DNA of 64,000 nucleotides from Stutzerimonas stutzeri (GCF_024448955.1 NZ_JAMOIH010000001.1:248001-312000); one strand, 5' to 3'; counted from the stretch's first letter, positions 28,119-37,347 are shown. The notes: generated by a model not told the origin, from the letters alone. Translations and numbers: made by a program.

Positions 28119-28631
28119 TCAGCGCTTGAGCTCGAAATTGATCTGGGCCCCGTCGATCAGCGCATCGTCGCGTTCCAGCCCCGGCAACAGACTGCCGCTC
28201 ATTTGCACCGAGCGAGAGTCCTCGCCTGATTCGAACAACGGCGGCAGTAGCTTCAAGGCCGCTGCGTCCTGGGCAGGTTCGAGCTCCTCGGCCCAATCCT
28301 CGGGAAGACTCAAATCCAGCTCCGGCTCGGGCAACTCGACCTGCTCGACCGCGACCTTTTTCTTCGGCGCGGCCGAAGCGGGCTTCGATTCGGCTGCCGG
28401 CACGACTCGCTCGGATGGCAACTCTTCGGGATCTCCCGCAGTAACAGGCTCGAGTTCGATCTCGATTTTCGGTGGGGTATCAGTTTCTCGTTGCACGGGC
28501 GCGGTTGCGGCGCTCCGATCGACCGAAGGCTGGACCTCAGGCGCAGCCGGCGGACCAGGCTGGGACGGTAGATCGTCTCCATCGCAGGCGCCCAGAAAAA
28601 GCAGCGCAAGCAGCAAACTCGACCATTTCAT
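28119..28631 (-). CDS. Proline/glutamate-rich lipoprotein, unknown function
   Basis: ATG at 28631 (MKWSSLLLALLFLGACDGDD) has AGGAGG about 9 nt upstream and gives 170 aa. The lipobox FLGAC places the modified Cys near residue 16; Asp after the Cys would favour inner-membrane retention by the E. coli rule. The rest is low-complexity, rich in Pro, Glu and Ala, with a more ordered end (GLERDDALIDGAQINFELKR). No recognised domain. It converges on the GGDEF-EAL gene with only 8 nt between stops. Confidence 0.75.
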   Translation of the reverse strand: MKWSSLLLALLFLGACDGDDLPSQPGPPAAPEVQPSVDRSAATAPVQRETDTPPKIEIELEPVTAGDPEELPSERVVPAAESKPASAAPKKKVAVEQVELPEPELDLSLPEDWAEELEPAQDAAALKLLPPLFESGEDSRSVQMSGSLLPGLERDDALIDGAQINFELKR

Positions 28632-28753
28632 CTGCCAACGTCCTCCTTCCAGACGATGTGAAAACCACGGCACTCGACCAACCGATTTATCGCAGTTAAA
28701 CACGCGTGCACGACAGCTCACCGGTTTGCCGTGCCTTGCTCTAGGTTCCCGCC

Positions 28754-30196
28754 CTACCCGTTCGGTTCATTGACCTGCCGACATAGCTCCCCTGCCAGCT
28801 CGCCAAGGGTCTTCAATGCCCGCTCCGCTTCGGCCGTCAGTGGCAATGCACAATTGAGCCTCACACAGTGGTTGAACTGCTCGGTGTTACTGAAAATAAG
28901 GCCGGGCGCGATGCTGATTCCGCGCTTCAGGGCCTGCTGATGCAATTCCTTGGCATTGACCCGAGCCGGCAGGCTGACCCAAAGGATGAACCCCCCGGTT
29001 GGCCGCGTCATTTGCGTGCCCTCTGGAAAGTAACGCTGCACCGCCAACTGAACGGCACTCAGGTTCTTACGATACTCATGGCGGATGTATCGCAGATGGC
29101 GATCGTACCCACCGTTTTCCAGATACGCCGAAACCGCCATCTGTGTGACGCTGCAGGCCGAATGCGTGCTGAACGTCTGCAGGCGCTGTATTTCTTCTCG
29201 ATAACGACCGGGAACGATCCAGCCGATGCGCACACCTGGCGAGATCGTCTTGGAGAAGCTTGAGCAGTAGATCACTCGCCCCTCTCGATCATTGGATTTG
29301 AGCGCCTTGATCGATCCCGCATCAAACAGCAGCTCGCCGTAGATATCGTCCTCAACGATTTGGATGTCGAAACTCGCTGCCAGTTTCAGCAACTGCTTCT
29401 GCCGCGCGTCGGGTACGCTGCCTCCCAGCGGATTGCTCAAGCGCGCCGTCAACACCAGGGCTTTGATTGGCCATTGGCTGGCGGCCAGCTGCAGCGCTTC
29501 CAGGCTGAGTCCGGTATCCGGATCGCAGGGAATTTCGATGACCTTGAGCCCGAGCAGGTCGGCCAGCTGCAGCAAACCGTAGTAGCTGGGCGACTCGGCG
29601 GCGATCAGGTCGCCCGGTTTGGTCAGCACCCGCAACGACATCTGCAGCGCGTCGACACAACCGTGGGTGATCACCACTTCGTCCGGCCCGACGACCACGC
29701 CGGCGTCGCGCATGCGAATCGCCACTTGCCGGCGCAACGGCTCGTAACCGGGGCTGAACATATAGCTGAACGCCCGCTGGCTCTGAAAGCGAGTGACTTT
29801 GGCGAGCTGTTGATGCAGGGCGCGAGCCGGCAAGTAGTCCACGTGAGGCACGGCGGCGCCCAGCGGAATAAGCCCGTCGCGGCGTGATTCGCTGAGAACC
29901 TGATTGATGATGCTGCTGCGCGTGACCAGGGTTGGCCGCTCGACTTGCGCGATGTCCGGAGTAGGCGCGGTCAGCGCCGGCGTGTGGTGAACGTAGAAGC
30001 CTGATTGCGGACGCGCCCGGATCATTCCCTGATCTTCGAGATTGGCATAGGCCTGCAGGACCGTCGCATGGCTGACGTTCAGCTGCATGCTCATCTTGCG
30101 CACCGAGGGCACGCGCTCGCCCGGACGATAGACGCCGCGGCGGATGTCTTCGGCAAGCTGATGTGCGATGCGCTGATAAAGCAACAGATTGGTCAT
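28754..30196 (-). CDS. MocR-type (GntR/aminotransferase) transcriptional regulator
   Basis: GntR winged helix fused to a fold-type I aminotransferase domain. The N-terminal domain reads YQRIAHQLAEDIRRGVYRPG and LNVSHATVLQAYANLEDQG. The aminotransferase part (about 105-470) has the PLP Lys in SFSKTISPGVRIGW and the NPLGG segment. ATG at 30196 (MTNLLLYQRIAHQ) gives 480 aa and matches remembered pseudomonad homologues; the ATG at 30223 lacks a ribosome site and falls inside a candidate operator. It probably senses PLP or an amino compound; targets beyond self-control are unknown. Confidence 0.9.
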   Translation of the reverse strand: MTNLLLYQRIAHQLAEDIRRGVYRPGERVPSVRKMSMQLNVSHATVLQAYANLEDQGMIRARPQSGFYVHHTPALTAPTPDIAQVERPTLVTRSSIINQVLSESRRDGLIPLGAAVPHVDYLPARALHQQLAKVTRFQSQRAFSYMFSPGYEPLRRQVAIRMRDAGVVVGPDEVVITHGCVDALQMSLRVLTKPGDLIAAESPSYYGLLQLADLLGLKVIEIPCDPDTGLSLEALQLAASQWPIKALVLTARLSNPLGGSVPDARQKQLLKLAASFDIQIVEDDIYGELLFDAGSIKALKSNDREGRVIYCSSFSKTISPGVRIGWIVPGRYREEIQRLQTFSTHSACSVTQMAVSAYLENGGYDRHLRYIRHEYRKNLSAVQLAVQRYFPEGTQMTRPTGGFILWVSLPARVNAKELHQQALKRGISIAPGLIFSNTEQFNHCVRLNCALPLTAEAERALKTLGELAGELCRQVNEPNG

Positions 30197-30217
30197 TTCG
30201 TCCGGCTCCGGCAACTG

Positions 30218-30261
30218 AACCATAACAGTAGTACAACACCGTTATGCGAAACCAATACAGT
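30218..30261. promoter_or_regulatory. Direct repeats upstream of the MocR gene, candidate operator
   Basis: AACCATAACAGT (30218-30229) and AACCAATACAGT (30250-30261) match at 10 of 12 positions and are 32 bp apart, about three helical turns. They lie 22-65 nt upstream of the chosen start at 30196. MocR-type regulators such as GabR bind paired direct repeats, so this is a plausible autoregulatory site. Confidence 0.5.
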
Positions 30262-30308
30262 TACCGGCGAACTCGCCGACACAGTCAGTTACGTTTGCAG
30301 TCGATTGA

Positions 30309-31115
30309 TCAACGAGCGCTGCCCAGCTGCCCTTGTTCGTCCGAAAATAGGATCTCGACCCGCCGGTTCTGCGCACGTCCGCGCGCCGACGCGTTCTCAG
30401 CGACGCGATACTGCTCGCCGTAGCCGAACATTTCCATGCGCGCTGCGTCGATCCCCAGGCTCTGTAGAAAATTACCCACTGATTGGGCGCGTGCCTGCGA
30501 CAAGGCGAGGTTCTCGGCCGCACCGCCCCGGTTATCGGTGTACCCCTCGATGCGGATCTTGCGCTTGGGATTGAGCTGTAGAAAATGCACGACCTTGAGC
30601 AAGGTGCGATGGGCTGATGAACTCAGTTCGGCGCTGTTGGCCCTGAACAATACATCGCCCAGGGTCATCACCAAGCCGCGTTCGGTTTCGGCGGCCGCCA
30701 GGCCGATCATCTGATCTTCAAGCCAGCGGCCCTGTTGTTGCAGATCGAGCAGCTTGGCTTCCTGGAGAGCCTGGCGCAGGCGCTCCCACTCCATTGCCTG
30801 CTGGGTAGCGAGCCGCTGATGCTGCAACTGCTCGCTGTGCTGTCGAGCAATCTCGCTGTAGCGCTCGGCGAGATAAGCGTAGTGGCCAACATCCTCCGCA
30901 CTACCCCAGTAGTCGGCAAAACGCTTGGCTCTGTCCAGCGACTCGGCCGCGCGCATCACGTCTTTGGGAGCATCGTGAAGCACTTGTTGATCCTCACTGA
31001 CGCTTTGGAACGCGGCAGCTGCTTGTTCCAGCTGCTGTTGCGATTCTTGCGTGGCACAGCCCTGGAGCCCAACGAGGGACGCCAGCAATACAGGCGCGAG
31101 GAAAATAGGCTTCAC
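30309..31115 (-). CDS. OmpA-family peptidoglycan-binding lipoprotein
   Basis: Outer-membrane or periplasmic lipoprotein with signal MKPIFLAPVLLASLVGLQGC (modified Cys20). The 268-aa product has a helical, Gln/Glu/Ala-rich middle (about 25-140) and a C-terminal OmpA domain (about 150-260) with GDVLFRANSAEL and the peptidoglycan-binding stretches IEGYTDNRGG and NRRVEILF. Its start overlaps the DUF4398 gene stop by 4 nt, so the two are coupled. Likely anchors something to the wall; the exact role is unknown. Confidence 0.9.
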   Translation of the reverse strand: MKPIFLAPVLLASLVGLQGCATQESQQQLEQAAAAFQSVSEDQQVLHDAPKDVMRAAESLDRAKRFADYWGSAEDVGHYAYLAERYSEIARQHSEQLQHQRLATQQAMEWERLRQALQEAKLLDLQQQGRWLEDQMIGLAAAETERGLVMTLGDVLFRANSAELSSSAHRTLLKVVHFLQLNPKRKIRIEGYTDNRGGAAENLALSQARAQSVGNFLQSLGIDAARMEMFGYGEQYRVAENASARGRAQNRRVEILFSDEQGQLGSAR

Positions 31116-31462
31116 TGCGATGCCCTCAGCTGCTCACGTAGCCGTTCGATACGACGGCTTACCTCTACCAGCTCTTGCTTGCTTTTATCGTTAAGCACCT
31201 TTGCCTCAGCCAGCCGAGCATCGAGTTCAGCTTTTTCGGCGTGCAAGCGTGCTAACCGATAATCTTCGTCTTTCATCGCAGCGACGGCAGCCGCCAGTGA
31301 CTGTTCGGCCAATACGAATTCCGGAGTCGTCTGCGAGGCGCCAACTGAACGGGCCTGAGTCAACGCTTGCTCGGTCAGGCGCAGCTGTTCGGTGGGTGCT
31401 GGATCGCTGGCACAGCCGATCATCATCGACAGCACCAAAGTGCATGGAAGAAATCTTGTCAA
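31112..31462 (-). CDS. DUF4398 lipoprotein
   Basis: A 116-aa lipoprotein precursor (lipobox MMIGC, modified Cys17) with a helical body carrying repeated Leu/Ala/Glu heptads, including LAEQSLAAAVAAMKDEDYRLARLHAEKAEL, typical of DUF4398. It overlaps the downstream OmpA lipoprotein gene by 4 nt; DUF4398 and OmpA domains are often paired or fused. Function unknown. Confidence 0.85.
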   Translation of the reverse strand: MTRFLPCTLVLSMMIGCASDPAPTEQLRLTEQALTQARSVGASQTTPEFVLAEQSLAAAVAAMKDEDYRLARLHAEKAELDARLAEAKVLNDKSKQELVEVSRRIERLREQLRASQ

Positions 31463-31472
31463 AGTAGCGTTC

Positions 31473-32294
31473 CTAGCGTTGCGAATCGCCTGACGGCGCC
31501 GGTTGCCGTTGCTTCCACCGCTCGAGATTCTCTACCAGCAGCTGCTGCGGCACTCCGGCGGCGCGCAATTCTGTCATTTTTATCGCCAGCTGTCCGCGCA
31601 GCCAAGGGCTGTTGCAGGCCGAATCGTGCGCCACAGCGAAGTGCATGCCGCGGCTACCGACAGATGGCTCAAGCCGCTGCATGTCGTCCAGCACCCCCTG
31701 CGATCCGGCTTGCGCGACGGCACTGTAGCGCTCATGCAGTATGTAATCGACCTGAGCAGCCATCAGCCTTTTCACGGCTTCCGCCAGGGAGGGAGCCGAA
31801 CTCAAGCGAAGATTGCTCTTTGCATACGACTCGAATTCGCCACCGAAGCGAGTCGTCGCGGCGTAAGCACCTGGCCGGCCCTTCAGCTCTTCACGACTGG
31901 AATAGAAAAAACCCGGCTCGTTGCGCACCCAAGCGGCCATTTCCAAGGCGGTGATGGAAGGATGAATGAAGTCCAGGTGCGCCAGCTCCTTCGTGCTGAG
32001 CACCGCATCGGCCAGCAGGTCTACGCGGCCGCTGCGAACCTCCTCGAGCGCCTTGCCGCTATCGCCGGTGTAAAGAACCTCGAGTTTAAGATCGAGCGAG
32101 TCGGTGATCTTCTTCAGCAGCTCGGCGTTCGCACCCACTAGACGCTTGGGGTTCTGTGGGTCGCGCCACAGGAATGGCGGGTTATCCGCGCCACCGGTCG
32201 CGATTAGCCGGTCGCACTTCGAAGCCGCCGCGCCCGCTGCAAAGGGCGCTGCCAGCAGCAAGGCGATCAAAGCGGACTGAACGGCACAGCGCAT
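31473..32294 (-). CDS. Periplasmic solute-binding protein, family 3 type
   Basis: ATG at 32294 (MRCAVQSALIALLLAAPFAAG) has CGAGG upstream and begins with a clean signal peptide; 273 aa. An ATG at 32309 is in frame but has no ribosome site. The body has the bilobed SBP_bac_3 pattern: GGADNPPFLWRDPQNPKRLVGANAELLKKI near the start, SGRVDLLADAVLSTKELAHLDF and AAQVDYILHERYSAV later. No permease or ATPase gene is adjacent, so it may be an orphan or a sensor-type binding protein. It lies 10 nt upstream of the DUF4398 gene in the same direction. Confidence 0.82.
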   Translation of the reverse strand: MRCAVQSALIALLLAAPFAAGAAASKCDRLIATGGADNPPFLWRDPQNPKRLVGANAELLKKITDSLDLKLEVLYTGDSGKALEEVRSGRVDLLADAVLSTKELAHLDFIHPSITALEMAAWVRNEPGFFYSSREELKGRPGAYAATTRFGGEFESYAKSNLRLSSAPSLAEAVKRLMAAQVDYILHERYSAVAQAGSQGVLDDMQRLEPSVGSRGMHFAVAHDSACNSPWLRGQLAIKMTELRAAGVPQQLLVENLERWKQRQPAPSGDSQR

Positions 32295-32377
32295 GGAGAA
32301 CCTCGTCATTCGAATTCGGACAGGCGCCACCGGCGCCAAGCCGGATGTTACCACTGGCCGCCGCAGCCGAGCGCCCA

Positions 32378-32408
32378 CAAAAAACCCGCTGCGAGAGCGG
32401 GTTTTTTT
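32378..32408. terminator. Bidirectional intrinsic terminator after etfA
   Basis: ACCCGCT-GCGAG-AGCGGGT stem-loop flanked by A6 on one side and T7 on the other. It lies 13 nt past the etfA stop on the minus strand and upstream of the solute-binding protein gene. Confidence 0.9.
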
Positions 32409-32420
32409 GAGGCGGCTCGA

Positions 32421-33350
32421 TTAAACGAGCTGCTCGAGCTCCGGCACGATCTCGAACAAGTCACCCACCAGGCCGTAATCGGCGACCTGGAAGATTGGCG
32501 CTTCTTCGTCTTTGTTGATCGCGACGATCACCTTGGAGTCCTTCATACCGGCCAGGTGCTGAATGGCACCGGAGATACCCACGGCGATGTACAGCTGCGG
32601 CGCGACGATCTTGCCGGTCTGGCCGACCTGCATGTCGTTCGGCACGAAACCCGCATCGACCGCTGCGCGCGAAGCGCCAACGGCAGCGCCGAGCTTGTCG
32701 GCCAGCGAGTACAGGTGCTTGAAGTTGTCGCCGTTGCCCATGCCGCGACCGCCGGAAACGACGATCTTGGCGGCGGTCAGCTCGGGACGGTCGGACTTGG
32801 CCAGCTCTTCACCCACGAATGCGGAGATGCCCTTGTCGCCAGTACCCGAAACCTGCTCGACCGCAGCCGAACCACCTTCTGCCTTGACCGGATCGAAACC
32901 GGTGGCACGCACGGTGATCACCTTGATCGGTGCGCTGGACTGAACGGTGGCGATGGCGTTACCGGCATAGATCGGGCGCTTGAAGGTATCGTCGCTCTCG
33001 ACGGCGATGATCTCGGAGATCTGATCGACATCCAGCTGGGCGGCCACACGCGGCAGGAAGTTCTTGCCGTTGGTGGTGGCGGCAGCCAGTACATGGCTGT
33101 AATCCTTGGCCAGGCCAGCAATCAGCGGCGCGACGTTTTCCGGCAGCTGGTTGGCGTAGGCTGCATCGTCGGCGACCAGTACCTTGGATACGCCTTCGAT
33201 CTTGGCAGCCGCTTCGCCGATGGCGCCACAGCCTGAGCCGGCCACCAGTACGTGGATGTCGCCACCGATGGCTTTTGCGGCAGCAACGGTGTTGAGGGTC
33301 GCAGCAGCCAGAACGGCGTTGTTGTGTTCAGCGATAACCAGGATAGTCAT
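32421..33350 (-). CDS. etfA: Electron-transfer flavoprotein alpha subunit
   Basis: Alpha subunit of the FAD/AMP heterodimer that takes electrons from acyl-CoA and other dehydrogenases and passes them to ETF-quinone oxidoreductase. The 309-aa product starts [14 protein letters not shown] and has the C-terminal FAD-binding signature from about 245: [20 protein letters not shown] and [15 protein letters not shown]. It starts immediately after the etfB stop, and an intrinsic terminator follows. Confidence 0.98.
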   Translation of the reverse strand: MTILVIAEHNNAVLAAATLNTVAAAKAIGGDIHVLVAGSGCGAIGEAAAKIEGVSKVLVADDAAYANQLPENVAPLIAGLAKDYSHVLAAATTNGKNFLPRVAAQLDVDQISEIIAVESDDTFKRPIYAGNAIATVQSSAPIKVITVRATGFDPVKAEGGSAAVEQVSGTGDKGISAFVGEELAKSDRPELTAAKIVVSGGRGMGNGDNFKHLYSLADKLGAAVGASRAAVDAGFVPNDMQVGQTGKIVAPQLYIAVGISGAIQHLAGMKDSKVIVAINKDEEAPIFQVADYGLVGDLFEIVPELEQLV

Positions 33351-34100
33351 TTAGATTACCTTCGCCTCGTTCTTCAGTTTCTCGACCAGTTCAGCCACGG
33401 ACTTGACCTTGATACCGGCGCTGCGAGCAGCTGGCGCTTCGACTTTCAGTGTCTTCACGGTGGAGGTGGTGGTGACACCCAGCGCATCTGGAGTCAGCAC
33501 TTCCAGCGGCTTCTTCTTGGCCTTCATGATGTTCGGCAGCGACGCGTAGCGCGGCTCGTTCAGGCGAAGGTCGGTGGTGACGATCGCCGGCAGGTTCAGC
33601 GCAACGGTCTGTGCGCCGCCATCGATTTCGCGCTCGACCTTGACCTTGTCGCCTTCCACTTCGACCTTAGAGGCGAAGGTGCCCTGGGCGTAGCCCGTCA
33701 GCGCGCCGAGCATCTGGCCGGTCTGGTTGTTGTCGCTGTCGATAGCCTGCTTGCCAAGGATGACCAGCTGCGGCTGTTCCTTATCGACTACAGCCTTCAG
33801 CAGCTTGGCCACGGCCAGGGAGTTGAGTTCTTCGGTCGACTCGACCAGCACAGCGCGATCGGCACCCAGTGCCAGTGCGGTGCGCAGCTGCTCCTGGGCA
33901 GCGGTCGGACCAATGGAAACCACGACGATTTCGCTCGCCACGCCCTTTTCTTTCAGGCGTACGGCTTCTTCCACGGCGATTTCGCAGAAGGGGTTCATCG
34001 ACATCTTGACGTTGGCGAGGTCGACGCCGGAGTTGTCCGCCTTGACGCGAACCTTGACGTTGTAATCGACCACTCGTTTGACAGCTACAAGAATCTTCAT
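33351..34100 (-). CDS. etfB: Electron-transfer flavoprotein beta subunit
   Basis: Beta subunit of ETF. ATG at 34100 ([20 protein letters not shown]) has GAGGAA upstream and gives 249 aa; an open extension to 34172 has no family support. The AMP-binding stretch and the recognition loop (about 190-200, [20 protein letters not shown]) are present. It is adjacent to etfA without a gap and is divergent from the ETF-quinone oxidoreductase gene. Confidence 0.98.
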   Translation of the reverse strand: MKILVAVKRVVDYNVKVRVKADNSGVDLANVKMSMNPFCEIAVEEAVRLKEKGVASEIVVVSIGPTAAQEQLRTALALGADRAVLVESTEELNSLAVAKLLKAVVDKEQPQLVILGKQAIDSDNNQTGQMLGALTGYAQGTFASKVEVEGDKVKVEREIDGGAQTVALNLPAIVTTDLRLNEPRYASLPNIMKAKKKPLEVLTPDALGVTTTSTVKTLKVEAPAARSAGIKVKSVAELVEKLKNEAKVI

Positions 34101-34262
34101 GGATTCCTCGTTACTCTCCGGTGAATAGAATTTCGCCGAGGCGAACCGAGCCGTGCTCGAGATCCGGGCCATTGATCGGCCATCAGACTGTTCGGCGAGC
34201 GCAAACTGCCCGTATCTTGACTGCAGGCAATAGCCGGGGTCAATAACGCATATACCCAGCTA

Positions 34263-34275
34263 TAAACGCAGTTTC
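34263..34275. promoter_or_regulatory. Second PsrA-like half-match near the etfB start of transcription
   Basis: TAAAC-GCA-GTTTC, one mismatch from the PsrA box (G/C)AAAC-N2-4-GTTT(G/C). It would sit at the start of transcription of the candidate etfB promoter (TTGAAT-N16-TAGTAT, plus-strand 34279-34306). Confidence 0.4.
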
Positions 34276-34278
34276 GCC

Positions 34279-34306
34279 ATACTAAACAGGCTCGAGAAAA
34301 ATTCAA
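34279..34306 (-). promoter_or_regulatory. Candidate sigma-70 promoter of etfBA
   Basis: On the minus strand TTGAAT, 16 nt, TAGTAT; each hexamer matches four of six consensus positions. The predicted start near 34272 leaves a leader of about 170 nt to etfB. Moderate match only. Confidence 0.4.
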
Positions 34307-34317
34307 ACAAACGTTTG
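34304..34317. promoter_or_regulatory. PsrA-like box in the etfBA / ETF-QO control region
   Basis: CAAAC-AAAC-GTTTG fits the PsrA box (G/C)AAAC-N2-4-GTTT(G/C) exactly and contains the perfect palindrome ACAAACGTTTGT (34307-34318). It abuts the -35 of the ETF-QO promoter and overlaps that of the etfB candidate. I recall PsrA, a TetR-type fatty-acid sensor, repressing etfBA and the ETF dehydrogenase gene in P. aeruginosa. Confidence 0.65.
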
Positions 34318-34319
34318 TA

Positions 34320-34348
34320 TTGGACCCTTTACGGCGGCTATATATAAT
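34320..34348 (+). promoter_or_regulatory. Sigma-70 promoter of the ETF-quinone oxidoreductase gene
   Basis: TTGGAC (34320-34325), 17 nt, then a perfect TATAAT (34343-34348). The predicted start near 34355 gives a leader of about 72 nt to the ATG at 34427. The PsrA-like box ends 2 nt before the -35. Confidence 0.78.
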
Positions 34349-34426
34349 GCGCCAGCTCGGCTTGATCAGGGACACGATCCAGCCCTCCATCTATAGAACA
34401 ATCAAGCCTTGAGTAGGAGATAGCCA

Positions 34427-36082
34427 ATGGAACGCGAATACATGGAATTCGACGTAGTCATCGTCGGTGCCGGCCCCGCGGGCCTGTCCGCTGCCTGCCG
34501 ACTGAAACAACGAGCCGCTGATGCCGGAAAGGAAATCAGCGTTTGCGTCGTCGAGAAGGGTTCCGAAGTAGGCGCCCACATTCTGTCTGGCGCCGTGTTC
34601 GAACCGCGCGCACTGAATGAACTGTTCCCCAACTGGAAAGAACTCGAAGCGCCGCTCAACACCCCGGTCAAGCGCGACGATATCTATCTGCTCAAGAACG
34701 CCGAAGCGGCTCGCAAGCTGCCCAATGCATTGGTCCCCAAGACCATGCATAACGAGGGCAACTACATCATTTCGCTCGGCAACCTTTGCCGCTGGCTGGC
34801 CCAGCAGGCGGAGAACCTGGGCGTCGAAATCTACCCGGGTTTTGCTGCCCAGGAAGCGCTCATCGATGAACAGGGCGTGGTACGCGGCATTCTCACCGGT
34901 GATCTCGGTGTGGACCGCGAAGGCAACCCGAAAGAAGGCATGTACACGCCCGGCATGGAACTGCGTGCGAAGTACACGCTGTTCGCCGAAGGCTGCCGCG
35001 GTCATATCGGCAAGCAGCTGATCAATCGTTTCCAGCTCAATGCCAATGTCGATCCGCAACATTACGGCATCGGCATCAAGGAGCTGTGGGACATCGACCC
35101 GGCCAAGCACGAGCAGGGCCTGGTCGTGCATACCGCAGGGTGGCCGCTGGATGACGAAAACACTGGCGGCTCGTTCCTCTATCACTTGGAAAACAACCAG
35201 GTGGTGGTCGGCCTGATCGTCGACCTGTCGTACAGCAACCCGTTCCTTTCGCCGTTCGACGAGTTCCAGCGCTACAAGCATCACCCAGTGATCAAGCAGT
35301 ACCTGGAAGGCGGCAAGCGTGTTTCCTATGGTGCACGCGCTATTGCCAAGGGCGGCATCAACAGCTTGCCGAAGATGGTCTTCAACGGCGGCGCGCTGAT
35401 CGGCTGCGATGCCGGCACACTGAACTTCGCCAAGATCAAGGGCAGCCACACCGCCATGAAATCCGGCATGCTGGCCGCCGAAGCGGTAGCTGACGCCTTG
35501 TTCGCGGGTCGCGAGGGTGGTGACGAGCTGACCGGCTACGAAGAAGGCTTCAAGGCCAGCTGGCTCTACCAGGAGCTGTACGCCAGCCGCAACTTCGGCG
35601 CCGCGATTCACAAGTGGGGCGCAGTCAAGGGCGGCGCGTTCAACTTCATCGATCAGAACATCTTCGGCGGCAAGATTCCGTTCACGCTGCATGACACTAA
35701 GCCGGATTACGCATGCCTGAAGACCGCAGCAGAATCGAAGAAGATCGACTATCCCAAGCCTGACGGCAAGCTCAGCTTCGACAAGCTCAGCTCGGTGTTC
35801 CTCTCCAACACCAACCATGAAGAGGAGCAGCCGGTTCACCTCAAGCTGACCGATCCAAGCATTCCGATCGAGAAGAACCTGCCGCTGTACGACGAACCAG
35901 CGCAGCGCTACTGCCCGGCAGGCGTATATGAAGTGGTGGCCAACGACGATGGTGGCAAGCGCTTCCAGATCAACGCGCAGAACTGCGTGCACTGCAAGAC
36001 CTGCGACATCAAGGATCCTGCTCAGAATATTACCTGGGTAGCGCCGGAAGGGACCGGGGGGCCCAACTACCCCAACATGTAA
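34427..36082 (+). CDS. Electron-transfer flavoprotein-ubiquinone oxidoreductase
   Basis: Membrane-associated FAD and 4Fe-4S enzyme that moves electrons from ETF to ubiquinone. The 551-aa product starts MEREYMEFDVVIVGAGPAGLSAA (FAD motif about 8-23) and ends with the cluster domain: RYCPAGVY, then CVHCKTCDIKDP (about 522-533). The quinone-domain stretch HYGIGIKELWDI is present. TAGGAG lies upstream of the ATG. Divergent from etfBA with a shared control region, so the ETF pathway can be controlled together. An intrinsic terminator follows. Confidence 0.97.
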   Translation: MEREYMEFDVVIVGAGPAGLSAACRLKQRAADAGKEISVCVVEKGSEVGAHILSGAVFEPRALNELFPNWKELEAPLNTPVKRDDIYLLKNAEAARKLPNALVPKTMHNEGNYIISLGNLCRWLAQQAENLGVEIYPGFAAQEALIDEQGVVRGILTGDLGVDREGNPKEGMYTPGMELRAKYTLFAEGCRGHIGKQLINRFQLNANVDPQHYGIGIKELWDIDPAKHEQGLVVHTAGWPLDDENTGGSFLYHLENNQVVVGLIVDLSYSNPFLSPFDEFQRYKHHPVIKQYLEGGKRVSYGARAIAKGGINSLPKMVFNGGALIGCDAGTLNFAKIKGSHTAMKSGMLAAEAVADALFAGREGGDELTGYEEGFKASWLYQELYASRNFGAAIHKWGAVKGGAFNFIDQNIFGGKIPFTLHDTKPDYACLKTAAESKKIDYPKPDGKLSFDKLSSVFLSNTNHEEEQPVHLKLTDPSIPIEKNLPLYDEPAQRYCPAGVYEVVANDDGGKRFQINAQNCVHCKTCDIKDPAQNITWVAPEGTGGPNYPNM

Positions 36083-36087
36083 AACAA

Positions 36088-36112
36088 GAAAGGCTCCCGC
36101 GGGAGCCTTTTT
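36088..36112 (+). terminator. Intrinsic terminator after ETF-quinone oxidoreductase gene
   Basis: AGGCTCCC-GC-GGGAGCCT stem directly followed by T-rich sequence, starting 6 nt after the stop codon. Confidence 0.9.
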
Positions 36113-36164
36113 CGTATCTGCTGCTTCGCCTGATCGAAGCGTGAATCCCGAAGGATGGTGTTGG

Positions 36165-36731
36165 TTATTCTACGCGACCAATCGGAAAAAATTGACCTCG
36201 ACTCCAGACACCTAGCCAACCGGCACCATCTATATCTCGCGGCACGGCCAGTTCCACCAACTGATAGAAGACGTTGCGATGAATCAGCGCTTCGAGGTTG
36301 GCCCGCACATGCACGTAGGGCGCCGGCTCTTGACTCGCTGGGTCAAGTTCGACGCGCATGGGATGCTCCGGCCCAGCCTCGACCTCATCGCCAACATTGG
36401 TGACGAAGCGAAGCACCTGCGCCTCGCCACTCCCTTCCACTTCCAGCCCAACCGCCACGAAAGGCGCATCGTCCACCTTGATGCCAACCTTTTCCACCGG
36501 CGTCACCAGGAAGTAATCATCGCCGTCGCGCCGGATGACCGTGGAAAACAGCCGTACCATCGCGGGCCTGCCGATCGGCGTGCCCATATAAAACCAACTG
36601 CCGTCCCGGTCGATGCGCATGTCCAGATCGCCACAGAACGGCGGGTCCCATAGGTGCACCGGTGGCAGCCCCTTCTTTTCGGCCTTCGGAATCTGGCTCA
36701 GCAGATCCGCGGCTTTCCCAGAATTGCTCAT
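36165..36731 (-). CDS. DUF1285 protein
   Basis: Soluble 188-aa protein of the DUF1285 family, seen in [28 protein letters not shown] near the N-terminus and [23 protein letters not shown] later. No signal peptide or membrane segment. It starts 10 nt after the stop of the upstream DUF4823 lipoprotein gene, so they are probably co-transcribed. Function unknown. The neighbour of the ETF-QO gene in P. aeruginosa is, as I recall, the same. Confidence 0.85.
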   Translation of the reverse strand: MSNSGKAADLLSQIPKAEKKGLPPVHLWDPPFCGDLDMRIDRDGSWFYMGTPIGRPAMVRLFSTVIRRDGDDYFLVTPVEKVGIKVDDAPFVAVGLEVEGSGEAQVLRFVTNVGDEVEAGPEHPMRVELDPASQEPAPYVHVRANLEALIHRNVFYQLVELAVPRDIDGAGWLGVWSRGQFFPIGRVE

Positions 36732-36741
36732 AAGCCACTCC

Positions 36742-37347
36742 TCAGCGACTAAGGCCTGTCAGGCGCCGGGCATAGTCGCGTAAAGGCGGACCCAACAGTA
36801 CCTGTGGCGTCGCATCATAAATGTTCAACAGTCCGCCACGGCTTCGAATACGCGCCGTATCGACCAGGTATCGGCTGCCGGTCTCGATGAGCATCAGCTG
36901 AATCACGCTGGTGTCCACACCCAGACGATCCAGAGCGCGCTGATCGTTGAACTCATCGAAGCTGCCGATGCGGTCGTCTGCAGCGGCAAATCGCGTGTAT
37001 AGCAAGTAATGGGCACCTGCGGAGGCCGCCTGGTTCAACGCTTCTTCCAACCCGGCAGGTTCAGGGGCACGACGGACGAGCGGAAAATACTCGACGAAGC
37101 CCTTGAACGCCTCCTCGGCAACCACATTTGGCCGTGGATAAGCATCGCCCGGCGGGACGAAGTGTCCCTGCGCGATATAGATGAACGAATCGGGCTGTAG
37201 ACGCCAGGATGCCGATCTCACTGTCTCACTGTGATCGAGAATGCCCACGTCTCGCAATTGATGGCGAGTACCCTCAGCCATATCGCTGACCTTCATACAC
37301 CCGCTCAATAGGAACACGGCTGCGATAAGGCTCCACATTTTCATCAT
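36742..37347 (-). CDS. DUF4823 lipoprotein
   Basis: A 201-aa lipoprotein. The start at 37347 ([17 protein letters not shown]) has GAGG upstream; the lipobox puts the modified Cys at residue 17. The body ([54 protein letters not shown]) fits the DUF4823 family of pseudomonads. The open frame to 37557 adds a non-conserved extension that I reject. Function unknown. Confidence 0.85.
   Translation of the reverse strand: MMKMWSLIAAVFLLSGCMKVSDMAEGTRHQLRDVGILDHSETVRSASWRLQPDSFIYIAQGHFVPPGDAYPRPNVVAEEAFKGFVEYFPLVRRAPEPAGLEEALNQAASAGAHYLLYTRFAAADDRIGSFDEFNDQRALDRLGVDTSVIQLMLIETGSRYLVDTARIRSRGGLLNIYDATPQVLLGPPLRDYARRLTGLSR

Noticed and set aside
34391-35992. 533-codon frame on the minus strand opposite the ETF-quinone oxidoreductase gene
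   Set aside because: Mirror of the real gene's codon pattern; the plus frame has full FAD and 4Fe-4S motifs.
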